Part shown: positions 48,010 through 57,891 of the stretch, one piece after another
Layout: every line of letters begins with the position of its first letter
How positions within the stretch are numbered: position 1 is the stretch's first letter
Assembly: GCF_010994275.1 (NCBI RefSeq)
Contig: NZ_WMCD01000016.1
Span: 1 to 64,000 of the forward strand
Direction of reading: 5' to 3'
From: Cyclobacterium jeungdonense
GTDB taxonomy: Bacteria > Bacteroidota > Bacteroidia > Cytophagales > Cyclobacteriaceae
DNA: 64,000 bases
The notes under the pieces: generated by a model
Told to the model about the DNA's origin: nothing
Databases searched by the model: none
What the model saw: the letters and a program-made list of their open reading frames with translations, nothing else
Position numbers and translations under genes: made by a program

Positions 48010-48552
48010 ATGGAAGAACTAATGGGTACTATCAAAATGTTCGCCGGAAACTTCGCTCCCAGAGGTTATGCTCTCTGCAATGGACAAATACTAGCCATCA
48101 GCCAAAACCAGGCACTCTTTTCGATCTTAGGAACTACTTACGGGGGAGATGGCCGAACCACTTTTGCCCTGCCGGATCTCCGGGGACGGGTACCCATGGG
48201 GCCGGGCCAGGGACCGGGTCTTTCTAACCGGCAACTGGGAGAAATAGGTGGCAAGGAAAACACTACACTTACTGTTGCCAATTTGCCTGCTCACAACCAT
48301 ACCCTTTCGGCCAACTCTGCCTCGGGAAATACCAATAACCCACAGAATGCATTTCCAGCCTTAAGTCAGGTTCAAATAGACCGATCGAATCCCCCTGTGG
48401 CCGTAAACGCTTTCGATAGTGCAGCCAATACCACCATGAATGCGCAAGCCATTGGTATTGCAGGGCAAAGTCAAGCCTTTGACCAAATGCCTCCTTTTTG
48501 TGGAATGAATTTCATTATCTGTACCGAGGGAATTTATCCATCCCGAAATTAA
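48010..48552 (+). CDS. Phage tail-collar domain protein (MdpB-like)
   Basis: 180 aa. The N terminus MGTIKMFAGNFAPRGYALCNGQ and YGGDGRTTFALPDLRGRVPMG are the tail-collar signature; the later LPAHNHTLS and MPPFCGMNFIICTEGIYPSRN complete the microcystin-dependent-protein type. No signal peptide. In phages the domain is part of tail-fibre proteins; in Bacteroidota it occurs in chromosomal proteins of unclear role. No phage genes flank it. It precedes the giant T9SS protein by 73 bp with a hairpin between. Confidence 0.9.
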   Translation: MEELMGTIKMFAGNFAPRGYALCNGQILAISQNQALFSILGTTYGGDGRTTFALPDLRGRVPMGPGQGPGLSNRQLGEIGGKENTTLTVANLPAHNHTLSANSASGNTNNPQNAFPALSQVQIDRSNPPVAVNAFDSAANTTMNAQAIGIAGQSQAFDQMPPFCGMNFIICTEGIYPSRN

Positions 48553-48569
48553 TTAAACCTGAAAAGGAT

Positions 48570-48591
48570 TCCCCGTTCATTTTTTCGGGGA
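48570..48591 (+). terminator. Hairpin between tail-collar and giant adhesin genes
   Basis: TCCCCG (48570-48575) and CGGGGA (48586-48591) enclose a 10-base loop and can be extended outward by weaker pairs; a T-rich stretch follows. It may end part of the tail-collar transcripts. Confidence 0.5.
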
Positions 48592-48625
48592 GTTCTTTCA
48601 TTTTGATTCTTAAACTTTTAAAGTA

Positions 48626-51600
48626 ATGAAGCTACTTTTAAAAAACATTCTCCTCATCTCGATCCTTTTTTTTTGTTGCAAACAATTAGTAGCACAAACC
48701 ACTACGGTTACCTTTAACGAGATTACCAACTACGTTGGGAACTTCGGCGAAACCTATGACAATGGCGGATTACGATTTTCAATAACCAAAGAACCCAGTG
48801 CCACTCCCAACTCAGGAATTAAAGCCACAGAAACCGACGGTTTTCTGGGCAGCGTGGCTTTAAATGACTCCAATCTTGTGCCCAACGGAATCCAACAGTG
48901 GTCCATTCGCAAGACGGATGGTTCTTCCTTTCAATTTATCAGTATTTTCCTTCAGGAAGGTGGCGTGGGAGCCTCTACTTCCGGTACCATTAGCGCCTTT
49001 AAAGGCGGAGCCCAAATTGGTTCTTCCAAACCCATTGACTTTAATTCAGCATCAAATGGCTTGAAGACGTTTGATAATGACCCAGATTTTTACGATGTGG
49101 ATGAAATCAGGATTAACGCGGACGACCTATATTATTTTCTTGATCATGTCACCACCGGACCACCTTTTTCCCCATTGGATGCGGATCCTCCGGTAGTCAC
49201 CGGAATTACGCTGAATGGAGTTCCTGCTACCACAGCCGAATCGGTCACTTTCACCGTCAATTTTTCGAAAACTGCGCTAAACGTTAGTCTGGATGACTTT
49301 TTACTAACCACCTCCGGAACTACCGGAAGTTTAGCGGCCATTAGTGGTACGGGCAATAGTTACCAGGTTACCGTAAATGCCATTAGCGGAGAAGGCTCTA
49401 TACGATTGGATTTGAAAGCGGGTACCGATATCGCCAATGAGAACAATACCAGCGGAGTTCCAGCTTTCACGTCAGGAGGGACCCACATTGTAAGTGCCTG
49501 TTTCGCTGAAAACATGGAAAGCAGCGCGGATGCAAGCAGCAGCTTCTCCAGCAACGGCCTTTCCTTTTCGCTTAGCACAGGTCTCGAGATCGAACAACGC
49601 ATGGGCTTCGGTGCCGATAATTCCGATAGTTATATCAAAAACAATAACACCGCGGGAAATTTTTCAATCAGTTCATCCGAACTTTTCACCATGACTTCGG
49701 TCGATCTGTTTCTATCCGATTTATCCAACGGAGATAATCCGACAGGAAACGGAACACTTACTGTTACAGGCAAGAACAATGGAAATACCGTTTTTACCAT
49801 CATTAAAACATCTGGTTTTCCAGTAAATACAACTCAAAATGGAGGTTTTTTGACCCTTGACTTTACAACGGATGGGGCACAGAATTTTAGAAATATCAAT
49901 GTAGATGAGGTGGAATTCACCATTGCCGACGGATTTCAGGAATTGTTAATTGATAATTTCAAGTTTTGTGAGGAGGTTCCCGACACAGATACTGCACCAC
50001 CGTCAGTCCAGCGGATACTGATAGATGGCAGCCCCAATAGTACTGCCACCTCCATTGTGTATACTGTCGTTTTTGACGAAGATGCATTTAACTTAAGTTT
50101 GGATGATTTTTCTCTTGTAACTACGGGAACTGCATCCGGAACTTTAAATCAAATCACTGGTACAGGGAGCAGCTATCAGGCAGAAGTAACGGGCATTGCG
50201 GGGGAAGGCTCTTTGCAACTCCGTTTAAAAAACGGAACGGACATAAGAGATGCCCTGGGAAATACCGGCACGCTGGAATATGTCAACGGACAAATCCATT
50301 TGGTAGGGGCTTGCTCCTCCGAATCCTTTGAAGACGAAACCGACGGAGCCGTAAGCTTTAGTGGAAATGGCAAGAATTTTAGCTTGTCTGGCACCTGGGC
50401 CGTTAAAAACAGAATTGGTTTTGGAGCAAATGGATCGGCAAAATACCTGGAATCATCTGGTTCGGGACCATACACCTTACAGGTTTCCGGAACTCCTGTT
50501 GCAGTCAGTAAGATAGGCCTATACCTTTCCTCCTTCGAGTCCGGCGTATCTCCCACCAATGATGGTTCGCTTACAATTAGCGGAAAACGGGATGGCACCG
50601 TTTTATATACCCTGCAAAAAACCAGCGGTTTTCCTTCTGACTTTGGCGGAACAGGCGGGTTTTTCAACCTGGATTTTGCAACAGATGGTCTTTCAGACTA
50701 CTCAGCGATACTGGTGGATGAATTAGTGCTCGAAACAGGCGGCACCTTTACTTACCTGGCATTGGATAATTTTGATTTTTGCGTAGATAATGCCGCTCCT
50801 TTGGGTTACTCGGTAACCATTGATCAAAATATGATCGAACTAGCCAACCAGGATCAGATAGGATTCACTTTTGCTGGAGCCGAATTGGAAAGCACTTATA
50901 TCTATTCATTTAATAGTTCAGGAGGAGGCGCAGCTGTAACCGGATCCGGTACCATCCTAAGTACAACCCAACAGGTAACTGGAATCGATCTGAGCAGTTT
51001 ACCGAATGGACAGATAACGCTGACTGTATCCTTAACGGATATATCGGGAAATCAAGGTCCGGAGGTAACCGCCCAAGTCGACAAATTTATAAATACCATT
51101 CCCGAAGTGGGTCCGGACCTTTACACGGCACCTACCTACCAGGAAAATGCCTCCAACCTTCTCATTTTGGAGAACATTGATGTCAGCGATGCAGATGGAG
51201 ATCAACTTATTCGTGCAATTATCCGATTTGAAGGAACAGGGAGAATTTCAGGGGACGAATTTAGTCTGGCCAACCCCTCTCCTTTTATTTTTCAGGAGGT
51301 GGATGAAAACACCATGGAACTGACTGGCACCGCCAATGCGACCACCCTGACCACGGTACTAAGGGACTTGGCTTTCCGCACAACTTCGGAAGATCCAACA
51401 TTGGGCGGAACCGAACCTGAAAGAATTGTTTCCATTGTTGTGGAAGATGAAAACGGAGGGTTTTCTTCACCTGCAAATGGCACCCATAATCTTCGAATAC
51501 CCATTGAAGCGGTTAACGACGCACCAACACTATCCCTCCCCGCCACCGAAGAAGTCCTCTCCAATCAATCGTTGGCATTGAGTAGCGCAGGAGGTAATGG

Positions 51601-54600
51601 AATAACAGTAAGCGATCCGGATGCTGGATCCAATGCGCTACTAGTCGAACTATCCGTAACCAATGGCAGCCTGGACCTGGCAACGACCGCCGGGCTAAAC
51701 TTCGTGCAAGGAACTGGTTCCAATAACAGTACCATGCAGTTCTCTGGAGACCTTACTGCCATCAACAATGCGTTGGATGGATTGGAATTTACCAGTTCCA
51801 CCAATTTTGTCGGCGAAGCGGTCCTCTCAGTTGAAATTAACGATCAGGGAAATACCGGTACCGGCGGATCCCTGGCAGCGAACAGTTCCTTGTCTATTCA
51901 GGTAAACGCTCCAAATGCTCCTCCGGTCGCATCAGGCGTAAGTGCCTCCGGAACGACTGCAGTTGGTGAAAGTTTGACGGGTGCCTATACCTATTCCGAT
52001 ACCGAAAACGACACAGAATCGGGGAGCAGCTTTCAATGGTGGTTGGCCGACGATGCAGTGGGTAGCAACGAGACAGCTATTTCAGGAGAAAGTGGACAGG
52101 TTTTAACCCTGCTTTCTGACTACCTGGGGCATTTTATTAGTTTTGAAGTGACCCCATCCGATGGAAACAATTCCGGTGCTCCGGTAAAATCCGGGTACAT
52201 AGGTCCTGTTTTTACCCTTCCTCAAGTAAACACAACCGATCCTGCTGGTATTTTATTCAATGCTGCGACGTTAGGAGGCGAGGTAGAAAACGAGCAATTT
52301 AGTGAAGTAACCGAAAGTGGAATTGTCCTCAATACTTCAGGAATCCCGGATCTAACTGACCAAAAAGTTACCATTGGCAGCGGCCCCGGCTCCTTTTCTG
52401 CCAGCGTTTCCGGTCTGGCTCCCAATACCACCTATTATGTACGGGCATTTGCGACTAATGCCGCAGGTACTGCATTTGGTCAGCAAGCAAGCTTTACCAC
52501 AGAAAAACAGACACTTACTTTAGGTGGGTCTTTCCAGGCTGAAAACAAAACCTACGACGGAACCAACCAGGCGATATTTCTTACCAATGATCTGGAGCTT
52601 CTTAGCCCTCAACCTGGAGATGAAGTGATGGTGTCCGATTTAGTGCTGGCATTCGCCAATTCTCAAAGTGGCACGGACAAACCAGTTTCAATCGTTTCAG
52701 CGGTATTAACTGGTGCAGATGCTGAAAATTATACCTTAAATATAACCGCTGCTCCATCCGGCATTGCCAGCATATTTCCCAAATCGCTAACGGTATCGGC
52801 TGCGGAAGGAATAGCCAAAACCTATGGCACATTGGACCCTGCTTTTACGTTTACCAGTAGCGGCTTTGTAAATGGAGAGGACGAGACCCTAATTACTGGA
52901 GCATTGGATAGGGAGCCGGGTGAGAACGTCGGCTCATATGCAATCACCCAGGGAGACTTAAGTGCCGGTGCCAATTACACCCTGGACTTCACAGCGGCAA
53001 ACTTTACCATCAATCCGCAAACATTGGTACTGACTGCAGATCCCGGGCAAAGCAAAATATACGGGCAAACCGACCCGTTATTTACCTTTACCAGCAGCGG
53101 TTTCGTGAACGGAGACGACGAATCCGTACTTACCGGGGCCCTGATCAGGGAGCCGGGTGAGAACGTCGGCTCTTATGCAATCACCCAGGGAGACTTAACT
53201 GCCGGTGCCAATTACACCCTGGACTTCACAGCGGCCAACTTTACCATCAATACGCAAACCTTGGTGCTGACCGCCGATGCCGGACAAAGCAAAGTTTACG
53301 GGCAGAATGAACCTGCCCTTACCTTTACCACCAGCGGTTTTGTGAATGGAGACGACGAATCCGTACTTACCGGGGCCCTGATCAGGGAGCCCGGTGAGAG
53401 CGTCGGTTCTTATGCAATCACCCAGGGAGACTTAACTGCCGGTGCCAATTACACCCTGGACTTCACAGCGGCTGACTTTACCATCAATCCTCAAACCCTG
53501 GTGCTGACCGCAGTTCCAGGGCAAGGTAAAACCTACGGGCAGAATGACCCTGTACTTACCTTTACCAGCACTGGTTTCTCTAACGGAGACGACGAATCTT
53601 TATTAACCGGGGCCCTGAACAGGGTGCCGGGTGAGAACGTCGGCTCTTATGCAATCACCCAGGGAGACGTAACTGCCGGTGCCAATTATACCTTAGCCTT
53701 TACAGGGACGGACTTTACCATTAGCCCACAAACACTGGTACTGACCGCCGATGCCGGACAAAATAAAACCTACGGCCAACTTGATCCTGTTTTTTCCTTT
53801 TCCAGCAGCGGCTTTGTTAATGGTGAAGATGAGTCCCTGATTACCGGAGCACTGGGCAGGGAGACCGGAGAGGACGTGGGGTCTTATGCAATCAACCAAG
53901 GAACCCTAAGTGCAGGTGGTAATTATACTCTGGAATTTACAGCGGCCGACTTTACCATCAATACACAAACCCTTCGGATAACCGCAGATCCCGGACAAGG
54001 CAAAACCTACGGGCAAACCGACCCGGACTTCAGCTATTCCAGTAATGGATTTGTCAATGGAGATGACGAGTCCCTGATTTCTGGTGCCCTCGAAAGACAG
54101 GCTGGGGAGGATGTAGGAACCTATTCAATTGTCCTGGGAAGCCTTAGTGCAGGAAATAATTATTCACTGGACCTTACAACTGCAGACTTTACTATCAATC
54201 CTCAAACCCTTTTGATAACCGCAGATGCCGGAAAAAGCAAAACCTATGGGCAAACCGATCCGACTTTCAGCTTTTCCAGCAGTGGATTTGTCAATGGGGA
54301 TGACGAATCGTTACTTACCGGAGCACTGGGCAGGGAAATCGGAGAAGATGCGGGTTCTTATGCAATCACCCAAGGAAACCTGAGCGCAGGTGGTAATTAT
54401 ATCCTGGATTTTACAACGGCAGACTTTACTATCAATCCACAAACGCTGGTACTGATTGCAGACGCTGGGCAAACCAAAGTGTACGGACAGAATGACCCTG
54501 CATTTACCTTTACCAGCAATGGTTTCGTTAACGGAGATGACGAATCCTTATTTGCCGGAGCCCTGGACAGGGAGCCGGGTGAGAATGTCGGTTCTTATGC

Positions 54601-56890
54601 AATTAATATAGGGGACCTGAGTGCCGGAACCAATTATACACTGGACTTTACAGCTGCTGATTTTACCATCAATCCACAATCCCTGCAAGTCACCGCAGAT
54701 GCTGGACAAAATAAAACCTACGGCCAACTTGATCCTGTTTTTTCTTTTTCCAGCAGCGGCTTTGTAAATGGTGAAGACGAGTCTCTGATTACCGGATCAC
54801 CGGGCAGGAAGACCGGAGAGGACGTGGGGTCTTATGCAATTAACCAAGGAACCCTGAGTGCAGGTGGTAATTATACCCTGGACTTCATAGGGGCGGAATT
54901 TACCATCAATCCACAAACGCTAGTACTCATTGCGGATGCCGGGCAAAAGAAAGTGTACGGACAGAATGACCCTGCGTTAACCTATACGAGCAGCGGTTTC
55001 GTTAACGGAGATGACGAATCCTTATTTAGCGGAGTACTGGAAAGGCAGCCTGGAGAAGTAGTAGGAATGTACGCCATCACCCAGGGTAGTCTTAGTGCCG
55101 GAGCAAATTATATGCTGGACTTTACAGCTGCTGACTTTACCATCAATCCCCAGACCCTGCAGGTAACAGCAGATGCCGGACTAAGCAAATTGTACGGGCA
55201 AAACGACCCCGCGTTTACATTTACCAGTAGCGGTTTCGTATCCGGGGAGGATGAATCTTTATTCACTGGATCACTGGGCAGGGAGCCGGGTGAAGACGTA
55301 GGTTCTTATGCAATTAATCAAGGAAACCTGAGTGCGGGTAGCAATTATCAAATTCAATTTTCTGGAGACACTTTCCAAATTCTTCCTCGTGTCAAAACCA
55401 GCACACTCACACTTGATGAATCGGGCAAAGCAACGTTGGAGGCTGCAAGTCTGCTGGACCAACCCCTGGCGGCAGGTCAACTTGTGATTCTTAACAGGGT
55501 TGATTTTAATTGCTCAACTTTAGGAGAACAGGACATTGAGGTGAGTGTTGTGGATAAAAAGGGAATCGCATTTTCTTCAAATACAATAGTGACCGTAGAA
55601 GACCAATCCGCTCCTTTACCCTCCCTCGCCATACTCCCGGTTTTGAGAGCGGAGTGTGAATTGGAATCTTGGGATCCTCCAACGGCGACCGATAATTGTG
55701 AGGGAAGTATTGTAGGAAGCCCTGATAGAAACCTTCCGATTCTGGAAAACACACTGATTACCTGGACGTTTACTGACTCGAATGGAAACAGCAGCACCCA
55801 AACTCAGGAAGTAATCATCGAGGATGTCACCGCACCGGTGATCGAATCCATACCAGCGGACAATACCATCTATTTAAATGGAACGTACGTATTGCCGGAT
55901 TTCACCGAAGTAGCGATTGCGCGAGACAATTGCGAATTGTCCCAGTTTGTTCAGAGTCCGGCGCCAGGAACACAATACTCCAATACCGAAACGATCCTTA
56001 TTCAGTTAACCGCTATCGACACCGAAGGAAATGATAAAACGGCTTCATTCGTACTTGATCTAATAGATCTAAACCTCGTTGAAATCGAAGATCCCGAGTT
56101 GGTCTCTTTACCCTGGAACACCCCATTGGAAACCGTTTCCTTCCCGGATAGGATTACCGTACGTCTCAGTAATGGGCAGGAAACCAGCATCCCGGTTAGT
56201 TGGACGATTCCTGTATTGGACACCAAAGTAGCTGGTTTGTATCAATACAAAGGCAGCCCCGACTTTGGCAACATCCAGAATCCAGATCAGCTAGAACCAA
56301 TCCTAAGTGTTTTGATTGAAGACAAAGCTCTTCCGGAGGAAATCACGCTATCTACCGATGAGTTTGCCGCTGATAGTGATCCTGGGACTATCATTGGTAC
56401 CTTTAACACATTGGATCCGGCAGATAATATTCACAGGTATGAGCTAACAGGATTAACAATAGATAACCGCTATTTCGGCATATCTGGCAGTGACTTATAT
56501 TGGAACAGTCAAGAAGCACTGCCTGGAAAAACCGCTTTTACCCTGGAAGTCAGCAGTACGGATCGGGCCGGAAATACCATTTCCCAAACCTTTACCATTA
56601 ATAGAAGCAGGGCCAACCTGGATGCTATTTTTGTACCTAATTCATTTACGCCCAATGGCGATGGTATCAACGATGATTGGGGAGTAAATGATCTCCGGTA
56701 TTACCAGGGAGGCAAAATCGCAGTCTATGAGAGAAGCGGCAAGCGCATTTTCTATACAGAAAACCCGGATGAGCGTTGGGATGGAACCTTTCTTGGCAAG
56801 GAATTACCAACCGGAACCTATTTCTGGGTTATCAGTTTGGGAGAAACGGACGAAGTCCGAAGAGGAGTACTTACCATTTTTAACAATTAA
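48626..56890 (+). CDS. Giant repetitive T9SS-secreted surface protein (type B sorting domain)
   Basis: 2754 aa. Signal peptide 1-24. Two similar modules (~186-450 and ~455-715) each pair an Ig-like SLDDFxLxTTGT block with a beta-sandwich; further Ig/cadherin-like and fibronectin-like segments follow (~722-1290), then a YDG domain (~1295-1385). Residues ~1387-2256 are eleven MBG-type repeats of exactly 79 residues, each with KxYGQxDPxFTF, SGFVNGDDES and NYTLDFTxAxFTIN. HYR- and cadherin-like domains (~2260-2655) precede the gliding-motility C-terminal domain (VPNSFTPNGDGINDDW, ~2663-2754), the type B signal for type IX secretion. It is probably a surface adhesin. A PorP/SprF gene starts 10 bp downstream. 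Confidence 0.93.
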   Translation: MKLLLKNILLISILFFCCKQLVAQTTTVTFNEITNYVGNFGETYDNGGLRFSITKEPSATPNSGIKATETDGFLGSVALNDSNLVPNGIQQWSIRKTDGSSFQFISIFLQEGGVGASTSGTISAFKGGAQIGSSKPIDFNSASNGLKTFDNDPDFYDVDEIRINADDLYYFLDHVTTGPPFSPLDADPPVVTGITLNGVPATTAESVTFTVNFSKTALNVSLDDFLLTTSGTTGSLAAISGTGNSYQVTVNAISGEGSIRLDLKAGTDIANENNTSGVPAFTSGGTHIVSACFAENMESSADASSSFSSNGLSFSLSTGLEIEQRMGFGADNSDSYIKNNNTAGNFSISSSELFTMTSVDLFLSDLSNGDNPTGNGTLTVTGKNNGNTVFTIIKTSGFPVNTTQNGGFLTLDFTTDGAQNFRNINVDEVEFTIADGFQELLIDNFKFCEEVPDTDTAPPSVQRILIDGSPNSTATSIVYTVVFDEDAFNLSLDDFSLVTTGTASGTLNQITGTGSSYQAEVTGIAGEGSLQLRLKNGTDIRDALGNTGTLEYVNGQIHLVGACSSESFEDETDGAVSFSGNGKNFSLSGTWAVKNRIGFGANGSAKYLESSGSGPYTLQVSGTPVAVSKIGLYLSSFESGVSPTNDGSLTISGKRDGTVLYTLQKTSGFPSDFGGTGGFFNLDFATDGLSDYSAILVDELVLETGGTFTYLALDNFDFCVDNAAPLGYSVTIDQNMIELANQDQIGFTFAGAELESTYIYSFNSSGGGAAVTGSGTILSTTQQVTGIDLSSLPNGQITLTVSLTDISGNQGPEVTAQVDKFINTIPEVGPDLYTAPTYQENASNLLILENIDVSDADGDQLIRAIIRFEGTGRISGDEFSLANPSPFIFQEVDENTMELTGTANATTLTTVLRDLAFRTTSEDPTLGGTEPERIVSIVVEDENGGFSSPANGTHNLRIPIEAVNDAPTLSLPATEEVLSNQSLALSSAGGNGITVSDPDAGSNALLVELSVTNGSLDLATTAGLNFVQGTGSNNSTMQFSGDLTAINNALDGLEFTSSTNFVGEAVLSVEINDQGNTGTGGSLAANSSLSIQVNAPNAPPVASGVSASGTTAVGESLTGAYTYSDTENDTESGSSFQWWLADDAVGSNETAISGESGQVLTLLSDYLGHFISFEVTPSDGNNSGAPVKSGYIGPVFTLPQVNTTDPAGILFNAATLGGEVENEQFSEVTESGIVLNTSGIPDLTDQKVTIGSGPGSFSASVSGLAPNTTYYVRAFATNAAGTAFGQQASFTTEKQTLTLGGSFQAENKTYDGTNQAIFLTNDLELLSPQPGDEVMVSDLVLAFANSQSGTDKPVSIVSAVLTGADAENYTLNITAAPSGIASIFPKSLTVSAAEGIAKTYGTLDPAFTFTSSGFVNGEDETLITGALDREPGENVGSYAITQGDLSAGANYTLDFTAANFTINPQTLVLTADPGQSKIYGQTDPLFTFTSSGFVNGDDESVLTGALIREPGENVGSYAITQGDLTAGANYTLDFTAANFTINTQTLVLTADAGQSKVYGQNEPALTFTTSGFVNGDDESVLTGALIREPGESVGSYAITQGDLTAGANYTLDFTAADFTINPQTLVLTAVPGQGKTYGQNDPVLTFTSTGFSNGDDESLLTGALNRVPGENVGSYAITQGDVTAGANYTLAFTGTDFTISPQTLVLTADAGQNKTYGQLDPVFSFSSSGFVNGEDESLITGALGRETGEDVGSYAINQGTLSAGGNYTLEFTAADFTINTQTLRITADPGQGKTYGQTDPDFSYSSNGFVNGDDESLISGALERQAGEDVGTYSIVLGSLSAGNNYSLDLTTADFTINPQTLLITADAGKSKTYGQTDPTFSFSSSGFVNGDDESLLTGALGREIGEDAGSYAITQGNLSAGGNYILDFTTADFTINPQTLVLIADAGQTKVYGQNDPAFTFTSNGFVNGDDESLFAGALDREPGENVGSYAINIGDLSAGTNYTLDFTAADFTINPQSLQVTADAGQNKTYGQLDPVFSFSSSGFVNGEDESLITGSPGRKTGEDVGSYAINQGTLSAGGNYTLDFIGAEFTINPQTLVLIADAGQKKVYGQNDPALTYTSSGFVNGDDESLFSGVLERQPGEVVGMYAITQGSLSAGANYMLDFTAADFTINPQTLQVTADAGLSKLYGQNDPAFTFTSSGFVSGEDESLFTGSLGREPGEDVGSYAINQGNLSAGSNYQIQFSGDTFQILPRVKTSTLTLDESGKATLEAASLLDQPLAAGQLVILNRVDFNCSTLGEQDIEVSVVDKKGIAFSSNTIVTVEDQSAPLPSLAILPVLRAECELESWDPPTATDNCEGSIVGSPDRNLPILENTLITWTFTDSNGNSSTQTQEVIIEDVTAPVIESIPADNTIYLNGTYVLPDFTEVAIARDNCELSQFVQSPAPGTQYSNTETILIQLTAIDTEGNDKTASFVLDLIDLNLVEIEDPELVSLPWNTPLETVSFPDRITVRLSNGQETSIPVSWTIPVLDTKVAGLYQYKGSPDFGNIQNPDQLEPILSVLIEDKALPEEITLSTDEFAADSDPGTIIGTFNTLDPADNIHRYELTGLTIDNRYFGISGSDLYWNSQEALPGKTAFTLEVSSTDRAGNTISQTFTINRSRANLDAIFVPNSFTPNGDGINDDWGVNDLRYYQGGKIAVYERSGKRIFYTENPDERWDGTFLGKELPTGTYFWVISLGETDEVRRGVLTIFNN
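52784..55390 (+). repeat. Eleven tandem 237-bp repeats encoding MBG domains
   Basis: The Tyr codon of the YG motif recurs at 52823, 53060, 53297, 53534, 53771, 54008, 54245, 54482, 54719, 54956 and 55193: every step is 237 bp, with no indel. Units 1-4 share long identical runs (for example the block ending in GCAATCACCCAGGGAGAC); units 5 and 9 are nearly identical; units 8 and 10 share their first half. Confidence 0.97.
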
Positions 56891-56900
56891 TTAAAGGACG

Positions 56901-57872
56901 ATGAAAAACAGCTACGTACAACTAACAGCCTGCTTCCTTCTATTCCTATTGGTTTTTCAAACCGGTAATCTGCAGGCACAGTCACGAAAATACATCAGTC
57001 AGTTTAGTCATTTTCAAAGTTATTTCAACCCTGGACTGACAGGTTACGAAGGGAGCACCTTAAGGGGTTTTGTGAGAAATCAATGGTCTGGGATGGAAGG
57101 TGCTCCTAAAACCTATTTTATCAGTGCTGAAATGGATTTTTCCGAGGCAAAAGGACTGGAAGACCCTGCTCTTATGGGGAAAAATGCCTACAGCATTAAC
57201 CTGATGCATGACACGTATGGGGCCTTTAAAGAAACGGAGCTTTTGGTTGCTTATGCCAGCAGGGTTCGCTTGACCAGTGAACACCAATTACGATTAGGGG
57301 CTGGACTAAATTACCAAACCATTAGGCTGGACGGGAATGCTTTATCCAGTGAACAAGCTGGAGATCCTCTTATTGGTCAATACCTGGGCAGCTTTTCGGA
57401 CATGCAAATTTTTGACTTTAATATCGGGTTGGCGTTAACCCATAAATCGTACTATTTTTCCTACGCCATGCATAACGTAAATAAAGGACGCATAGTCAGT
57501 GGAGAGGAATTTATGGATGGAAGGCCTGTTACCTACATTGCCCAAGCCGGTTTCAGAGAAGCCCTTTCTCCTCAGGTTTCTTTGATTCTCAATGGTTTTT
57601 ACCGGAATCAGGAAGGATTGCCTGATAACATCGAATTCAATTTAAAAACCCTATTAGGGAATAAGTTATGGATTGGTGGCGGGCATCGGTTTGATTATGC
57701 CAGCAACCTTCAATTTGGGGTGTTGTTCGACAAGTTTAGGTTGGGTTACATCTATGAATTTCCGTCAAACCGCAGCTACTTGTTGCCGGGTCAGACGCAC
57801 GAATTTGCCCTGGTCTACCACCTATTCGGTAATAACGAAAAATCAACCAATAAAGAGGTAATAATCTGGTAA
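56901..57872 (+). CDS. PorP/SprF-family type IX secretion membrane protein
   Basis: 323 aa. Signal peptide (LTACFLLFLLVFQTGNLQAQ), then the family start SQFSHFQSYFNPGLTGYEGSTLRGFVRNQWSGMEGAPKT-like block and YSINLMHDTYGAFKETELL. The rest is beta-barrel. Members assist secretion or anchoring of specific T9SS substrates; in Flavobacterium, SprF is needed for SprB. Its start lies 10 bp after the giant gene, so it is the probable helper for it. Confidence 0.9.
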   Translation: MKNSYVQLTACFLLFLLVFQTGNLQAQSRKYISQFSHFQSYFNPGLTGYEGSTLRGFVRNQWSGMEGAPKTYFISAEMDFSEAKGLEDPALMGKNAYSINLMHDTYGAFKETELLVAYASRVRLTSEHQLRLGAGLNYQTIRLDGNALSSEQAGDPLIGQYLGSFSDMQIFDFNIGLALTHKSYYFSYAMHNVNKGRIVSGEEFMDGRPVTYIAQAGFREALSPQVSLILNGFYRNQEGLPDNIEFNLKTLLGNKLWIGGGHRFDYASNLQFGVLFDKFRLGYIYEFPSNRSYLLPGQTHEFALVYHLFGNNEKSTNKEVIIW

Positions 57873-57891
57873 GAAGGTGCAAGCCCTGTGC

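Noticed and set aside
48010..48552. Tail-collar gene as evidence of a prophage
   Set aside because: No capsid, terminase, portal, integrase or lysis gene nearby; the domain also occurs in chromosomal genes of Bacteroidota.
50176..50667. 163-codon minus-strand frame in the giant gene
   Set aside because: Antisense shadow of the repetitive Ser/Thr/Gly-rich coding sequence; low-complexity and no start context.
52784..55390. Regular repeats as a possible CRISPR or satellite array
   Set aside because: Period is 237 bp, a multiple of three, inside one open frame and encoding MBG domains; no short repeat/spacer pattern.
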